This document shows positions 11,601 through 23,539 of a DNA stretch of 64,000 nt, piece by piece. The translations under genes were made by a program, and so were the position numbers. The notes under the pieces are model-generated. The model saw only the letters and a list, made by a program, of their open reading frames with translations, made no database searches and was not told the origin of the DNA. The stretch covers positions 1,364,001-1,428,000 of the forward strand of contig JADANN010000335.1 of assembly GCA_018806985.1 (NCBI GenBank), in the 5' to 3' direction. This DNA comes from Angiostrongylus vasorum. Lineage: Eukaryota > Nematoda > Chromadorea > Rhabditida > Metastrongylidae. How positions within the stretch are numbered: the first letter of the stretch is position 1; the number at the start of each line of letters is the position of its first letter.

Positions 11601-14600
11601 ATTGGCAACTACCACCCAATCTTAATATCTGGCTTACAATTTTTTTCTTTTGACGCATTTAGCGATTAGAGATCATATTTACATGATAAAGGAACTTACC
11701 AATGTATCGCGAGAGTATAAGAGGCCGCTTTCTCTTCCAAGGAAACTTTTACCAACTTTGGCCGTACACTTTAATGCGATAAAATTGATCAGTGGACACT
11801 CAGAACGTCCTTATTCTGAACACAAAAAATCTTTCAGATCTGTGTACCAAATTCATGGGCGGAATTTCTTCATTGATGTGTGGGTTTCCACAAGACTATA
11901 CCGTTTCTTCGAAATTATCCACGCTACCACTCGCTGCTTTTTCGCTCTAAGCTTACGACTTTTTACTTATGGATCTTGGAACGTTTTCTAATTGTTAAGC
12001 TTACAACCTATTTGGTTACTACTAAACGTATTTGGTGGCGGGGGTTCGCAGTGGCAGTGATGCGGTTAATCACGGGCTAGTTTAACCCCATCCTGGCTCA
12101 CCAAACCCCTCAACCCTGTGCTCAGCAGATTGGTACTGGATTTATTTGCGAACAGTTCACTGCCTGCAGTCGAAGTCGGACGCTGTAGCACGACTGTCCC
12201 AGAACTCTAGGAAGAATCAGTTCGACTAGGTTTTAATGAACGACATTCATGACGAAGGGGGAAATCTTCAAGCGGGAACCGAAATCCACACGTGAGAGGT
12301 TCGAGGATCTTCGTGGATGATGGGTGCGAGGAAACGAATCGAATGCAAGTGCTGGGATCTGCACAGGAGCAGGTTGAAGGCGTGTCGTTTGAAATAAAAC
12401 AAAGAAAATTAAACATATTCCACATTGCCATCTTGGAAGAGATCCTAAACAAGGATTTAAAGAAAATTAGTCTCTCCTTCTAGTGCAGATTATTTAGGGG
12501 TTTTCCGGTGCAGCCTTTTTAAAAATCGTTCGTGATTCATGTGAGGAATACGAGATGAAATGGTTCAATTCCTATTGCCATGAGTGTGAGGTGAGGTCTA
12601 AAATATTTCTAGCGTTCACCATCACCATTACAATACATAACCACCTCTTCAGTTCGGCTGGCTTACTTTGATAGTTTACTTTTTTCTTAACGTCCTTGAA
12701 ACGAATCACGGAGGTGAAACTGCAAATTTGTGCCTAGTTTGTGTCTATTCTGAAGCAACTGTTTATGAAAATCGTCAGCTTTCTAAACTCCTTTCGATAG
12801 TTCTTTGTAGATGACAACTATTGAGGTCCCAAAAGCGGATTTGATCTTAGACGATGTTAATCAGAGTAGTGATTGAAGGTATTTTCTTGCGTGAAGACCT
12901 TGAGCAACGCTTTTTTTTCGAGTGTAACTCCGAAGCACCATCCTGAGAAAGTTTGACCATCTAGTCACTTGCATTATTATAATGCGCTTGGTATCCCTGA
13001 TACTCTCCAAGGTTGGAATCTTCTTGCAAAGTAAAATTATAAGTGGAAAAAGGCAGTCGGGACCGAAAAGTTTCTTAGAGGTGCTCTGTGCCTTCCACTT
13101 CATTAAGCCTCCTGGATATGGTTGAATACTTGTTTGGCGTATACTATAACTTTCGCTGGGCTAACGGTTTTTCAAGTCACTATTTTTTATCCTCCCACAA
13201 AGTCTAACAATTCTGCCGTTTCCACTGGCATGAAGGACATAGTTTGCCTGAGATGCGAGATGAGACCAACGACTCCGTTTGTAGTACAGAACATCTCTGA
13301 CAACTGCGTCACACGCTCCTCTTCTGAAGATTTGCAGTGTGCTGCAAAGTTAACGCATAAGTGTTAAGTTGTCCAAGGATTTTACCGCTGCTACGTATAC
13401 GCAACGAAAGCGCTTTAGACTCCGGGGATCATCAAGCAAAGTGAGCAATCTTAACCGTTTTATTTACTGCCTACTATTTTTTAATGGCAGGGTATAATGC
13501 GAAATATAATTACAACGATGCTGAGATATTTGCAAAACTCCGGACCGCAGGTGTCTGCGGTGGGGAAACGAACGCGCTATTATCCTTTCTGGGGAGTAAC
13601 GCGTTCACCACCACACCATGCGGGTCCTTCGTTTAGCCTGTCTCTCAGCTAGTTCTATCTAACTGGGTTCATTGCCGATTTGCGCTCCCCCACATCAATC
13701 CCGCTGACGGGTGATTGCTGATGGCAGAGATCGATAGAACTAGCTGAGAGACAGGCGAAACGAAGCACCCGCATGGTGTGGTGGTGAACGCGTTACTCCC
13801 CGGAAAGGACAATAGCGCGTTCGTTCCCCGCCGCAGACACCTGCGGTCCGGAGTTTTGCAAATATCTCAGCATCGTTAAAGTGAGCAATATTATCGGCGC
13901 TTACATCTGTTCTTTGGTAGTAATTAGGTCAGGATCAAAGTGCCTCTGAGTTTACACCTAGAAACCCTCCTCTACAATGTTGGAAGCCATTTTTTATGTG
14001 GAAACTGTTGAGTTTGATGTTGAATGACTCTTATTTTGCTTTTTCATCCTTGCCATTTACTCATCAATTCTCTTAATTCTTTTCATCATCGAAAAACAGA
14101 ATTTGCATCAGTTAAGTCTGCAATCACTCTTGTAGCTCGTCAGCGCTACTCAGTTTTTTTCTCCTAGTTATAGGGACACGAAGAACCTCATATCTCACTT
14201 TTTTTTCATTCTCACTGTCTTTAGCAAAAAATGTAGCTGCGGATATCTCACCGGCTTTTTCCGTGGCGTTTTTTTCACTTCTAACTGGATTTGCGAAGGG
14301 AAATGTCGAATTCTTTAGTTTGGGAGACCGTCCTGAGAAGATGAACCCTTTGCTGTACATTTCATTCTGATGCCCAGTAATCCAATCAACTCCGATGAGG
14401 TGTAAAACCATTTTAGACGTGGATAAATAGTGGTAGATCCTTGAGTAGTAACGATAAATCCACGTTTATTGCTTTACGTACATATTGGGAAGCTTGAACA
14501 TGGTCATCAGAATCGTCCACCATAATGCAGTTTAATTTACTTACTTACATAGACTTACTGGTTAAGCCATTGTGGTTCACTGGAATCCTGAGGTCAGCCT

Positions 14601-17600
14601 AGGCCAAAGTCCGCTCCAGATGCAGTTTAATTTGCTACTTATAAACACATATTTTAGGAGAGCACATTATCTTGTCTTGTTTAGGTTTGTTATGATATTA
14701 AACAAGGATCTGAAAGTATAAAATTTTCTCCGTGCAATCACATCTTTTGCAAAGACTGTGTTCGATCGTACTTCCAACTGAGACTTTCTGAACAACAGGT
14801 ACCAGTTTTATGGTGGCTTTTTTTTCCTAATAGCATTGCAGTTGATGTATTGGCTGATTGATGGGTTTACATGAGGTTGTTATGAATCTTTATTACGGCT
14901 ATCGTTTTGGTGGTTTTGCCTCCGTCAGAACCGCTATAATCCTAGTCGAATATGCACAGCAGTTGTTCCTTTGGCCAATTCAGTTTTCTCAGTGTTCAGA
15001 TTGCTCCATTGTCCTGTCTTTCAAATGGCTGTCTTTCTTATCCATCTGAGAGTGTGATAATTGATTCGGTTGGCCAGGTGAGCACTTTTCTCTTACATTT
15101 TTCAAATTTTCCTGCATAAATGTATATATTCCTCCAAACGGCTTGGCGCCTCATCGTGACTGGGAGGTGTTCCAGGATGTCGGGCTGCGATAATGGGGGG
15201 GGTGGGGGAGGGGATTCATCCCACTAGCAGGGTCTCCCAAGCTGAGAAGGCAAACTAGTCGTATGGTGGCAAATTTCCCTCTGATCCACAAGTGCGGCGA
15301 CTATCTGTTGTGGCGATGACCTGGGGGCAGATTTTGGCCAGGCTTTCCACGGGGCTCCAGGGAACCACAATGGCCAAATCAGAAAATTTCCGAAGAATGG
15401 AGATTCTTCTGTGGTCTGCACAACCAGTGAAGACGGGCCATCCAGGTATCCAAAGGAGTAAGTGAATATGTATATATGTGTGAAGTTCGTAGACAGTGAT
15501 CTCAACGTCAGCCTCGAGTTTACCTTCCTTTACCTGTTTGCTTCCATAGGCATTCTGCACTTGTTTCCTTCAGTAGAAGTGGCAGGGCGTTGGTTGAACG
15601 ACGACCATTCAGAAAAAAAGAAGAAATTTACGAAAGAAAAGAAAGAAATAGGACTTAAGGTTAGAATTTGGCAACATGAAATCATTCCGCGAAATTTTTA
15701 AAGCACCACTATCGGATGAATTGTGGGGAAACGATTAGGAAGACGAATGAATGTTTTTGACTGGAACCCATTAATTGTTTGGTTCCATGGAGAAATCGTT
15801 CTTAGGAAGCCAAGAAAAAAGTTGATTGAAGCAAAACAAGACCATTCTTATGACCCACTGGCTTTTTGATGATGCGTATACACTCAGCAGAATAGAAATC
15901 TTTGGATGTTCCAGATGTGTGTGCTCAGCTTGGAATGACGTGATGCATGAGGCTATTCAAGGCTGAGTAGTAGGAAGCGGGCAGGACAGGGGGATCTCCT
16001 AGTGCTTTGGGGGGTTTAGTGGAATCATCCTTCTTCGCACCTACCTCTCCGAGTCCGTTGGTTTTCTATATTAATGTTAGCATTTGAAACTTGGACGCTT
16101 CGTAACAGATTGGAATTATGACCATTGTTGAAAAACACATTATCAAGAGAATTGTGCCAGTTGTATCCGTCAGTGCGTGGTGATGCCTTTTAACAAAATG
16201 AAATTAACAGGAGTTGTCAGTTGTCTGTCAGAACAGATTCCTGGGTTGTTAACGACTTAAGAAGAAGGCCATGACTCGATGGTGCCATTTATTCGCGAGA
16301 ATCTCTAGCGAAAGTTACTATGCTCTTATCTCGGAAAAATTCTCTCTCTCTCAGAGCCTCCTGAGTGATCACTACGCTCTCGTACACTGTGGTCCGTAAC
16401 AACGATGACTGAACATTTTACCGTTCCACGGACTCGTAGTTTGTTTATTGGGAAGAAATGTGGCGTAAATAATATAAATAATATTTTGTGTTCGTATTTT
16501 GATATCCAAAACCGAACAGAACAGTACACCCGAAGCTGTCAATGTACTCACCACTGCAAGTAGTAAGTGTAGATATGTAGCCGTACGTAAGACGTGAGCC
16601 CTAGGAAGGAGTAACCGTGTTTCGATCTGGCCTGGGATTCAAGTTTTGCAAATATCTCAGCATCATCGCGGTTGTATTTCACATAATACCGTGTTTTAAA
16701 AAAAAAGTAGTAATGGGCAGTAGATAAATGTTATACATTATGACTAAGCGTAGATTTAGCCTAAGTCGAACCTAAACCATCGTGTAGGCGAAACAGTGAT
16801 GGTGATAGTGAAGCTTTCTGCGCTGCTAATCACTATAGCTTTTCGAATAACATTGGAAATTTGGTATTCGTTAGGTTTCTCGGATTTTGACGTCGAATTT
16901 GTGATTTCATCTTTGTTCTTTATGTTTTAGCAATAGTTTTCCCTTCGGGCGCTGTACTGTAATATGTCACAATGGAGCTCATTTTATGGACTTCTGCTCT
17001 GACATATTTTAAGGGTTAACGGGTTAGAGTTTCAGATATCAAGACCCCATTTTCTGAAAATCTACTTCTACGAGTTTAAAGTCGCGCATAGTGCATCATA
17101 AGAGACGTTAGTGAATATAATACAAAGGAGCTTTTATTGAGTGCGCAGTGCAATACTGGTTTTGGAAAATTTCGTCATGGCGAATACGACGTTCAGGGTG
17201 GGAGAGGTCAAGAACGTCCTTCTGCTATTGTCGACGCTGAATTGAAGGTCTCCTTGCAAGGAAATATCTACACAACTGTTCGAAAAGTTGCAGAGGAACT
17301 CGATGTAAACATATTGGGTTTTTTTAGAAGATTTCATGAACAATAGGTGGTTGAAGAGGTCCGGCAAATGGATACCCCGTGGATTGGACGACATTCGGAG
17401 AAGTTGCCATTTTGAGGAATCGTTAGCGCTTCGTCTACCAACCAAAGCCATCCGTTACGCGACTTTGTTGTGACGTATGAAGAGGAATATGTGTGATATG
17501 GTGTGATATGTGACAACCGGTGACCATTGGTTCAGTAGCTGAATCGCCATGAAGCTCCTTAGCACTTCCCAAAACCGAAGTAGCACCAGAAGATGGTCTT

Positions 17601-20600
17601 GTTGACCGTTTGGTGGTGTACAGCTGGTTCAATACCTCACAGCTTTCTGAATTCATGAGAAACGTTTACGGCATAGAAGTATGTCTAAAAAGTCGACGAT
17701 GTGCACCCGAAACTTCAACTGCTGCTTCTCTCATTAGTTGACAAGCGAGGTATCCTTCTTCGCGATAACGCGTAGCCTCACGATGCATCATCGACGCTGC
17801 AGAAGTTGAACGAGCTGAGCTACGAAACTCCGATTCATCTCCCATACTAACCATACCTGTCCAACGACTAGCACTTTTCGATAAGTTCCAGTGCGAGAAA
17901 TGCTTCAGAAAAACAAGCCGAGGCCGAAAGTGCCTTCAAGGACTTCATATCCTCCGGAAGTTCAGAACTTTTTCGCAGCTACTATAATAAACTTGGTTTT
18001 CATGGGAAAAAAACAGTAGATCCCAGTTATTTTTATTTCGATCAATAAAGTTTACTCTCAGCTGGAATAAGCCAGTTCAGAAATGCAGGTCCAAATGCGA
18101 CATTGATTTCCGAAAGACTTAATAGTTTAGTAGCTGGTGATTCACCAGGGTCTTAGAGGTGTTTTCTCCTTTAAGAACGTGCAGCTTTAAAGGTTCAATT
18201 TCAAGATTTTAAGAGAGTGTTCAACCTCTATGTTTTGATATCAGCTTCTACTTTTTGATTTTCAAAAAAAATTTATGGGGTGTCATTGAGGTATTGAACT
18301 TCCAGGAACAATTCGACCGTTATCAACGAATCATTCTCCGTAATGCTCTAGTGAATATGCGGGATTTTGCTCTGTGTCCGCGTATTCGCTGTCAAAATCC
18401 GGGAGAAATCAGCGGCTCGTGAGTGCCCAGTTCTGATCCTCTGCATGAAATGTACCAGTAATCCAGTGCGCATTAGCAACTGCCTCTGGTTTCTCTGTTT
18501 TCTTGAATTATCCTTATGCATATGTTTTCACACACTCGACCCCATTATTTTCCTTAAAACGTATTCAGCACAGATTTTAGTTTACTTTACTCGTATATGT
18601 GGCGCTAAGTTTACATATTCTGTCTTACATCAGTCCAGTTCATTAATGACCTCGATCATGGTTTTCAGAACTCCTAACTTGGCAACGTGTCTTGTTTGCA
18701 ACTTCTGTTTCTGTACAAAGTGTCGTAGAGCCTACCATGGGGTTGATCCATGCAGAATGACTGCAGTTACTGGTAGGTTTATTTCTTTTTTTGTGATCCT
18801 GTGAGATATCATATCGCAGTGAAAGATTCATACCAACCTCGATATATTAGACTGTAGCTCTATTTTTCACTGTGCAAGTTTGGTAGTTAATTTGTTTGTC
18901 GAGGATGAAAGTTCGAATATTTGCTTTGTGCAAATCGTTTTACTTCTTTACGTATTTGTTCGAAACACCTGCGAATCCAATCTGGAACAGGCTTACAATG
19001 GAACACCTCGTCGATTTACCCCTTTCACGATTATGCGCATTGACTTCAATATGAACGTTGCTATACGTTTCTTACCGTACCTGTTGATTTCAATGCGCAT
19101 CTCGAGTGCGCTCTAATCACACGCCATTCGTCGAGCCATCCCAAGGTGGCCACGGTCGTGAACGGGGCGAACCTCTTGTATTGTATCAACTATTTAGTGC
19201 ACAACGTTGACGAAAACTGCTTCTGTTTCAATATTTTCACGTAGATACACCATTTCTTGATCACAGAATGCCTTCATGACCGACTGTAGCCGATAGATTT
19301 CTTGTCGAACACAGATTTTATACTGAGACAGCTCCATGGTTAGGTGTTCTCAGCCATACTTACAATGAGCCGTTTCGGTCGTTGGAATGCTATTGCAGTG
19401 AGTATGAAAAGCGTGAAAGGGACGCAGAAATACACTTCATCTGTAACACAAAACCGTATGGAAAGCTGGTGGCGTCTTGCTTAGAAAATGGAAGAATTTT
19501 TGTGATCACACACAAGGTGTTCAAAAGCATGGGAACATTTACAGAAGAGCATTGAAAATATGTAGAAGTTAGAGGGACATGGTAAAAATGTGATGGAATC
19601 GAACATGGAACGATAATCTCAAGGAACTAGTGCGTTGTGCCTCCCAAGCGGGCTGACGGACCTTACATCTTTATTTCATTGCGCGTTCCGATCGCGTTCC
19701 AGTGACCCGTGGTCCAGCAAGGTTGACTCGTGAAAATTGCAGAGGTTGTGAAAGGGTTATCAGCTGGGATGTTGTTATTTCTTTCTTTATCTCTCAGCGT
19801 TACTGTCTCACGAATGATTGAGAACGAGGACGGCTCGTTGACGTTTAAAAAGGTTACTGTTGATGAATATTTGGCGGCGGACGAGTCTCAGCGTAAGGAG
19901 ATGGCGGAGTGGTATGGAGGTATGGAAAAAACTTGAAGTGAGTTTTTTGGTTTTTAAAATTTACCTTTCTTTTTTCTATGACCCGTTTCACATCTACTCT
20001 GCGGATCTCAGCATTTCACGCATTCGATTCGTTACCTCGCATTATAGCCATCACGAAGGTCTTCCAAGTTATTACGCTTGGCTTCGGCTGCTGCTTGCAG
20101 ATTTTCTTCCCATTATGAATGTCGTTGAATTCTAGTACAGTCGATTCTTCCTGGAATCATGAAATAGGCAGGTTAGAGCGTTCCCACTTAGGTTGCGGAA
20201 AGTGAACTTTTTGCTAGGGAAGTCCGGTCCCAATTTCTCGCCATCAGATGGATGAGAGGCTTGATAAGCCTGGCGCAAGTTTGAACCAGCACCGTGCTCA
20301 TGATGATCGACACCGCCACTACTGTGTCTTCTAAAAATTTTTTCGTAATTTTTTATTCCGTATTTCTAGGAATATTCTGTACAAATCCTTCACCTTAACA
20401 GGATGATCAGCACGTGGGTCCTGAGTCTTAATGGTTTTGCTAGCCGTTTGTTCAGTCGCATTGAAGTATATGGCGGAAGAAAGCAATCATCTGACAGTCT
20501 GGACATTTTACTGGGAAAGGGTAAAGGATAAAGCTCTTGGCGTTGATCAATCCCTGAGGGATGTGCCATGCATTCGACTTCATTAAGCATCTTTGGAGGT

Positions 20601-21047
20601 GACTGAATGCATATCTGGCCTTTGAAATGGGTCGCGGTGGACCACCGATTTATTGAGCTAACTATGCTATCCTCCCACACAAGTCTAGTACCAATTTGCC
20701 GACCCCGTATGGATAGAAGACTTGGTGAGCCTTGTGCGCAGGATCCCATGTGTATTGCAGAGCGCCTGCGACCACTGCGCTATACACGCCCTTAATATCG
20801 TCAAATAATATTCAATCAACATAGAAACTTCCTTACTGATGAAATATATCGTAAGGCTGTGATGGACGAAGCAATGGGACGTTCCGAGCAGCGTTCACAA
20901 GAGTGGCTGCAGAAACACACGAGGAATTGCCCTGCCTGTGGAATCGCCATTATATTGATTGACGGTTGTAATTATGTGTACTGCCCTTGTGGAACGTCAT
21001 TTTGCTATGGTTGTGGGATGATTCCCGCGAGTAAGAACGTTGTTAGG
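8616..21047 (+). CDS. RNF14: RNF14-like RBR E3 ubiquitin ligase (split gene, partial)
   Basis: RBR ligases take ubiquitin from E2 onto a Rcat cysteine and then onto substrate. Visible exons: 8616-8803 (ATG; acidic 'QEDELEAVAVCL' start of an RWD domain), 8868-8989 (rest of the RWD, including 'YRLPVDYP'), 14685-14798 (RING1 second half, 'CNHIFCKDC'), 15000-15077 ('LSCLSNGC', end of RING1), 18306-18418 ('FDRYQRIILRNALVNM', IBR start), 18669-18776 ('CNFCFCTKCRRAYHGVDPC', IBR end), 19798-about 19919, and about 20825/20856-21047 (Rcat 'CPACG...DGCNYVYC.CGTSFCYGCG', with the catalytic Cys of the 'YVYC' step present). Phases agree across the 14685-19798 exons. The joins of exon 1 to 2 and at 19919/20825 are not clean. 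The RWD-RING linker exons and the last exon were not found. The first large intron (8990-14684) is full of repeats. A possible trans-splice acceptor (cattttag) lies at 8577-8584. Family assignment is firm; the boundaries named are not. Confidence 0.85.
9316..9690 (-). repeat. Repeat-3 copy
   Basis: Near full length in reverse, in the first large intron of the RNF14-like gene. Confidence 0.75.
10552..10728 (+). CDS. Short open frame, protein-like, unrecognised
   Basis: A 58-codon frame between two stops reads 'SCDKEKAEDFNVEDLMKFC' and 'VNIFYKINIGNKKPK'. The lysine/acidic-rich composition is protein-like. It lies 0.3-1 kb upstream of RTE-like debris on the same strand, so it could be part of an old transposon. 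No family recognised. Confidence 0.2.
   Translation, partial: LFTPSCDKEKAEDFNVEDLMKFCENVNIFYKINIGNKKPKSVLRGALEWFTLGSRIVV
10960..11650 (+). mobile_element. RTE LINE relic, strongly decayed
   Basis: Plus-strand traces of the RTE reverse transcriptase are seen near 11465-11640: a decayed 'APDLIRFHSNI', then 'WKAS' and 'INIGNYHPI', corresponding to the P-D-I/W-K-S/D-I-G-N-Y-R-P-I landmarks. Several stops. Confidence 0.55.
11655..12030. other. No gene recognised
   Basis: ORF of 113 codons at 11650-11991 with no family resemblance; follows RTE debris. Confidence 0.3.
12040..12375 (+). repeat. SINE-2 copy, diverged
   Basis: Recognised from 'ttggtactgga', 'acgacattcatgacgaag' and the tail 'gatgggtgcgaggaaacg'. 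Confidence 0.6.
12490..13440. other. Intronic sequence, nothing recognised
   Basis: Within the predicted RNF14-like intron. The missing linker exon, including the first RING1 cysteines, may be here or further upstream, but I could not place it. Confidence 0.35.
13450..13890. repeat. Repeat-4 foldback pair
   Basis: Arms 13450-13670 and 13730-13890 pair almost perfectly around a 60-base centre; lies in the RNF14-like first large intron. Confidence 0.8.
14558..14622 (-). repeat. Repeat-3 fragment
   Basis: About 65 bases of the 3' third only, ending just before the RING1 exon at 14685. Confidence 0.6.
15135..15460 (+). repeat. Repeat-3 copy, internal deletion
   Basis: Both ends are recognised; a G-run (gggggggtggggg) replaces part of the 5' half, and the middle 'accaatac' part is missing. 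Confidence 0.7.
15470..16600. other. Intronic sequence, nothing recognised
   Basis: Between RING1 and IBR exons of the RNF14-like gene; A-rich run at 15610-15650. Confidence 0.35.
16615..16735 (+). repeat. Repeat-4 fragment
   Basis: B box 'tttcgatctggcc', then body and tail of the 53768 copy. Confidence 0.6.
17125..18060 (+). mobile_element. mariner-family transposon relic
   Basis: N-terminal transposase helix-turn-helix region: 'GFGKFRHGEYDVQGGRGQER' and 'TTVRKVAEELDVNILGFFR' at 17145-17340, followed by 'SGKWIPRGLDD'. The C-terminal end is at 17885-18050: 'AEAESAFKDFISS' and 'DPSYFYFDQ'. The catalytic middle part is missing or replaced by about 250 bases (17530-17870) of unrecognised sequence. 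Inactive. Confidence 0.75.
19993..20328 (-). repeat. SINE-2 copy
   Basis: Lies in the same RNF14-like intron as the SINE-1 at 20518; tail 'cgattcgttacctcgcat' at the low-coordinate end. Confidence 0.7.
20518..20795 (-). repeat. SINE-1 copy
   Basis: Full length, in the intron just before the Rcat exon of the RNF14-like gene. The tRNA-like head is at the high-coordinate end. Confidence 0.8.
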
Positions 21048-21642
21048 GTGAGTTTCTTATGAATATCGTAATTGTTAGGTTATGCAGCTATATAAGTGTT
21101 ATATAAATATATACATGTATGTGTATGCGTATGTGTACTGACCGAACAATTCAATTATGAGTTCGCTTACAGGGTTGGAAAGCTTGGCGAAGAGAGTTTG
21201 TACCATGTGGGCACATAGTGGATCAATCTTGATCCGGTGCCAGATCTCAACTGGGGAAATCCACTTTAGCTTTCTCAGTAAAGATGATTTTCTGATGAAA
21301 TGCTTTTGAGGGTTCCTGGAGCTTGTCGTCATTTTGTACAATATAGTTGTGTAATTATTTCGTTCTATATTTGTATAATCCGAATAGAAGCCTTGTATTT
21401 TGCATGTTGTGCTTTTCAACTTATTTTTCTTTTTTGGATGTGCAAGATTCGGTTGGTGGACTTCGTTTTTTAGGTCTTAATTCCGAAACAGAAATTATTA
21501 TCAGGTTTATTGCGGCTAGCGCAGCTTTTTTTGTAACGAGATTGTGGACATCTGATCTTCGTCAAAGATGTCATCTACAAAAGCTTCTCTGGGCGATTAT
21601 CATCTCAGAGAAGTGAATGCTTTAGATGAATCTCTTGAATTA

Positions 21643-21852
21643 TCTTACTTACTTATTTGGATACCTGGGCGATCCGTCTTCACTAGTTATGCGAGTCCAG
21701 CACAATCTCCACGTTTTTTTGGAGACTTGTTGGTTGAGCAGTTGTGGTTCCCTGGGATCCTGAGGTCAGCCTGGCCAAAGTCTGCACCGGGTCGTCAGCA
21801 CCGTAGGCAGTTGCAGCCCTTGTGGATCAGAGGGAGACTTGAAGTATCTAGT
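21643..21852 (-). repeat. Repeat-3 copy, 3' half
   Basis: Truncated at the 5' end; lies just before the PLE at 21.94 kb. Confidence 0.7.
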
Positions 21853-22031
21853 ATAATACTTAAATGGTTATACTTAATCACACCTTCCATATATCTGATG
21901 AACTGTGCTTGCATATGTAGCATATGTACATATTTATTTATATGATCTTATAAACTGATCTTCTTTAGCTGATGCGAGGTTGGTATAGGTGTTCGTTGTC
22001 GTTGTCGTTGTTGTTGGTGTTGTTGGTCGAT

Positions 22032-22067
22032 GGCTAACGTTTCGGCGATTTCGCCTTCCTCAGAGCC
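22032..22067 (-). ncRNA. Hammerhead-like motif, family A left arm
   Basis: Intact core and helices, identical in layout to the 2722 copy, with GUU before the expected cleavage point. Confidence 0.65.
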
Positions 22068-23387
22068 TGGACGTATTTTATATTAGAATACTTTAATTAT
22101 TCGGTGGAAAAGGCTAAAGTATTAATGAAGATCAAAGTTTTAAATAGATGGTGGGTGAGGATGCTATGGTCAAACTGAAAGGCTACTCACCGTGATGTTA
22201 CGAGTGGGACTAGCCAACGCGTTGTTCACGTGGGGGTCGCTAGCACGACACACCCCGGGGTCAAAATATCATTTTGAAATAGGGCGCCAGGTCACGTACA
22301 GTCGGAATATATAGAATTTATGCGAGAAAAGCCAACCGAAAACAGGCTTCCATTCTTAAACATCCAAATGAAGCTCTCAGAAAGTGGCTATATAACAAAT
22401 GGTATCGTAAGCCAAGTAGTAAGAACATACTAGTTCACTACCTCTCCTCTCACCCTTCATACATGAAAAAAGCACTTATCAAAAACATGTACCGTACGGC
22501 TAAAAATGTGTGCACAGGAGAAGAGGAAAGAAAGGAATCGCAAAACCTGGCACGAAAAAATTGATTTCCAATGGCTACGACTTAGAAGCCACTCGGGTTA
22601 GACAAAAACGTAAGGTAGTTCCCAAAAATAATCTTTCGGACATCAGTAAGATCCCTTTTAAGCTACCATTCATATCAAATGAAGTAACTTACGCCATTAA
22701 GAGATGCTTAAGAAAAAAGTGGTCTTGAGAATTATATAATGATTATTGACATGCCACCCAATACTCTACGCCGTCAGTTAGTTCGCAACCGTCTCTATGA
22801 TCGTTTGTGCAGCTCAGAAAACTGTATGATCTGTCCGAACGGGAGAGACGGGGATTGCATGAGTTCAGGTGTAATATACTTGATATCATGTAACGCATGC
22901 GGTGAGGAATATATTGGGGGAAACGGGTAGACCACTTTGTGTCCGCATAAAAGAACATCTAGATGGGAAAGCTAAAATTCGTCAAAACACTCCTCTAGGT
23001 ACGCATAGGGCACAAAGGCACAACGGCGATGATTTTGAAGTGACTGTACGGATCCTAGCGCAGGAGTCGAAAACATCAACGCGCAAAACTCTTGAAGCGT
23101 TTTGGATAAGTTTCAAAAATCCAAAGATGAACCGGAAAGACAAATGCCTCACTATCACACGTGACTTGGCGCCCTATTTCGAAATGATATTTTAACCCCG
23201 GGGTGTGTCGTGCTCGCGACCCCACGTGAACAAAGCGTGGGTCAGTCCCACTCGTTACATGACGGTGAGGAGCCTTTCAGTTTGACCGTAGCATCCTAAC
23301 CTACCATCTATTTAAAACTCTGGTCTTCATTAATACTTTAGCCCTTTCCACTGAATAATTGAAGTATTTTAATATAGAGTACGTCCA

Positions 23388-23423
23388 GGCTTTGAGGAAG
23401 GCGAAATCGCCGAAGGGTCAGCC
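23388..23423 (+). ncRNA. Hammerhead-like motif, decayed, right arm
   Basis: Partner of the 22032 motif in the opposite arm. CUGA has become UUGA and GAAAC has become GAAGG, so it should be inactive. Confidence 0.5.
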
Positions 23424-23539
23424 ATCGACCAACAACACCAGCAACGGCGACAACGATAACGAAGACCTATACCAACCTCGCATCACCTAAAGATCAGTTT
23501 ATAAGATCATATAAATAAATATATCAACTATCTATGCCG

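Larger units (their letters stand above)
21935..23535 (+). mobile_element. Penelope-like element, family A, with inverted termini
   Basis: The internal region on + has reverse-transcriptase C-terminal traces at 22290-22500 ('EYIEFMRE', 'WYRKPSSKN'-like with frame breaks) and a GIY-YIG nuclease at 22740-23195 ('LRRQLVRNRLYDRLC..ENC', 'GVIYLISCNACGEEYIG', 'CVRIKEHLDGK'). RT plus GIY-YIG defines endonuclease-bearing PLEs. The left arm (about 21935-22295) is the reverse complement of the right arm (about 23155-23535), including the end motif around 'ccccggggt'. One G too many in the GGGGG at 22915-22919 breaks the frame right after YIG. Both arms carry hammerhead-like motifs. Confidence 0.85.

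Noticed and set aside
18367..18804. 145-codon ORF as a gene
   Set aside because: It reads through an intron; the true coding is the two RNF14-like exons at 18306-18418 and 18669-18776, only partly in that frame.
19130..19340. Minus-strand exon ('RQEIYRLQSVMKAFCDQEM')
   Set aside because: Protein-like for about 45 codons, but no convincing acceptor or partner exon and it lies inside a predicted intron of the RNF14-like gene.
21935..23535. DNA transposon with long terminal inverted repeats
   Set aside because: The coding part is RT plus GIY-YIG, and the arms carry hammerhead motifs, which fits PLEs and not a transposase-based element.
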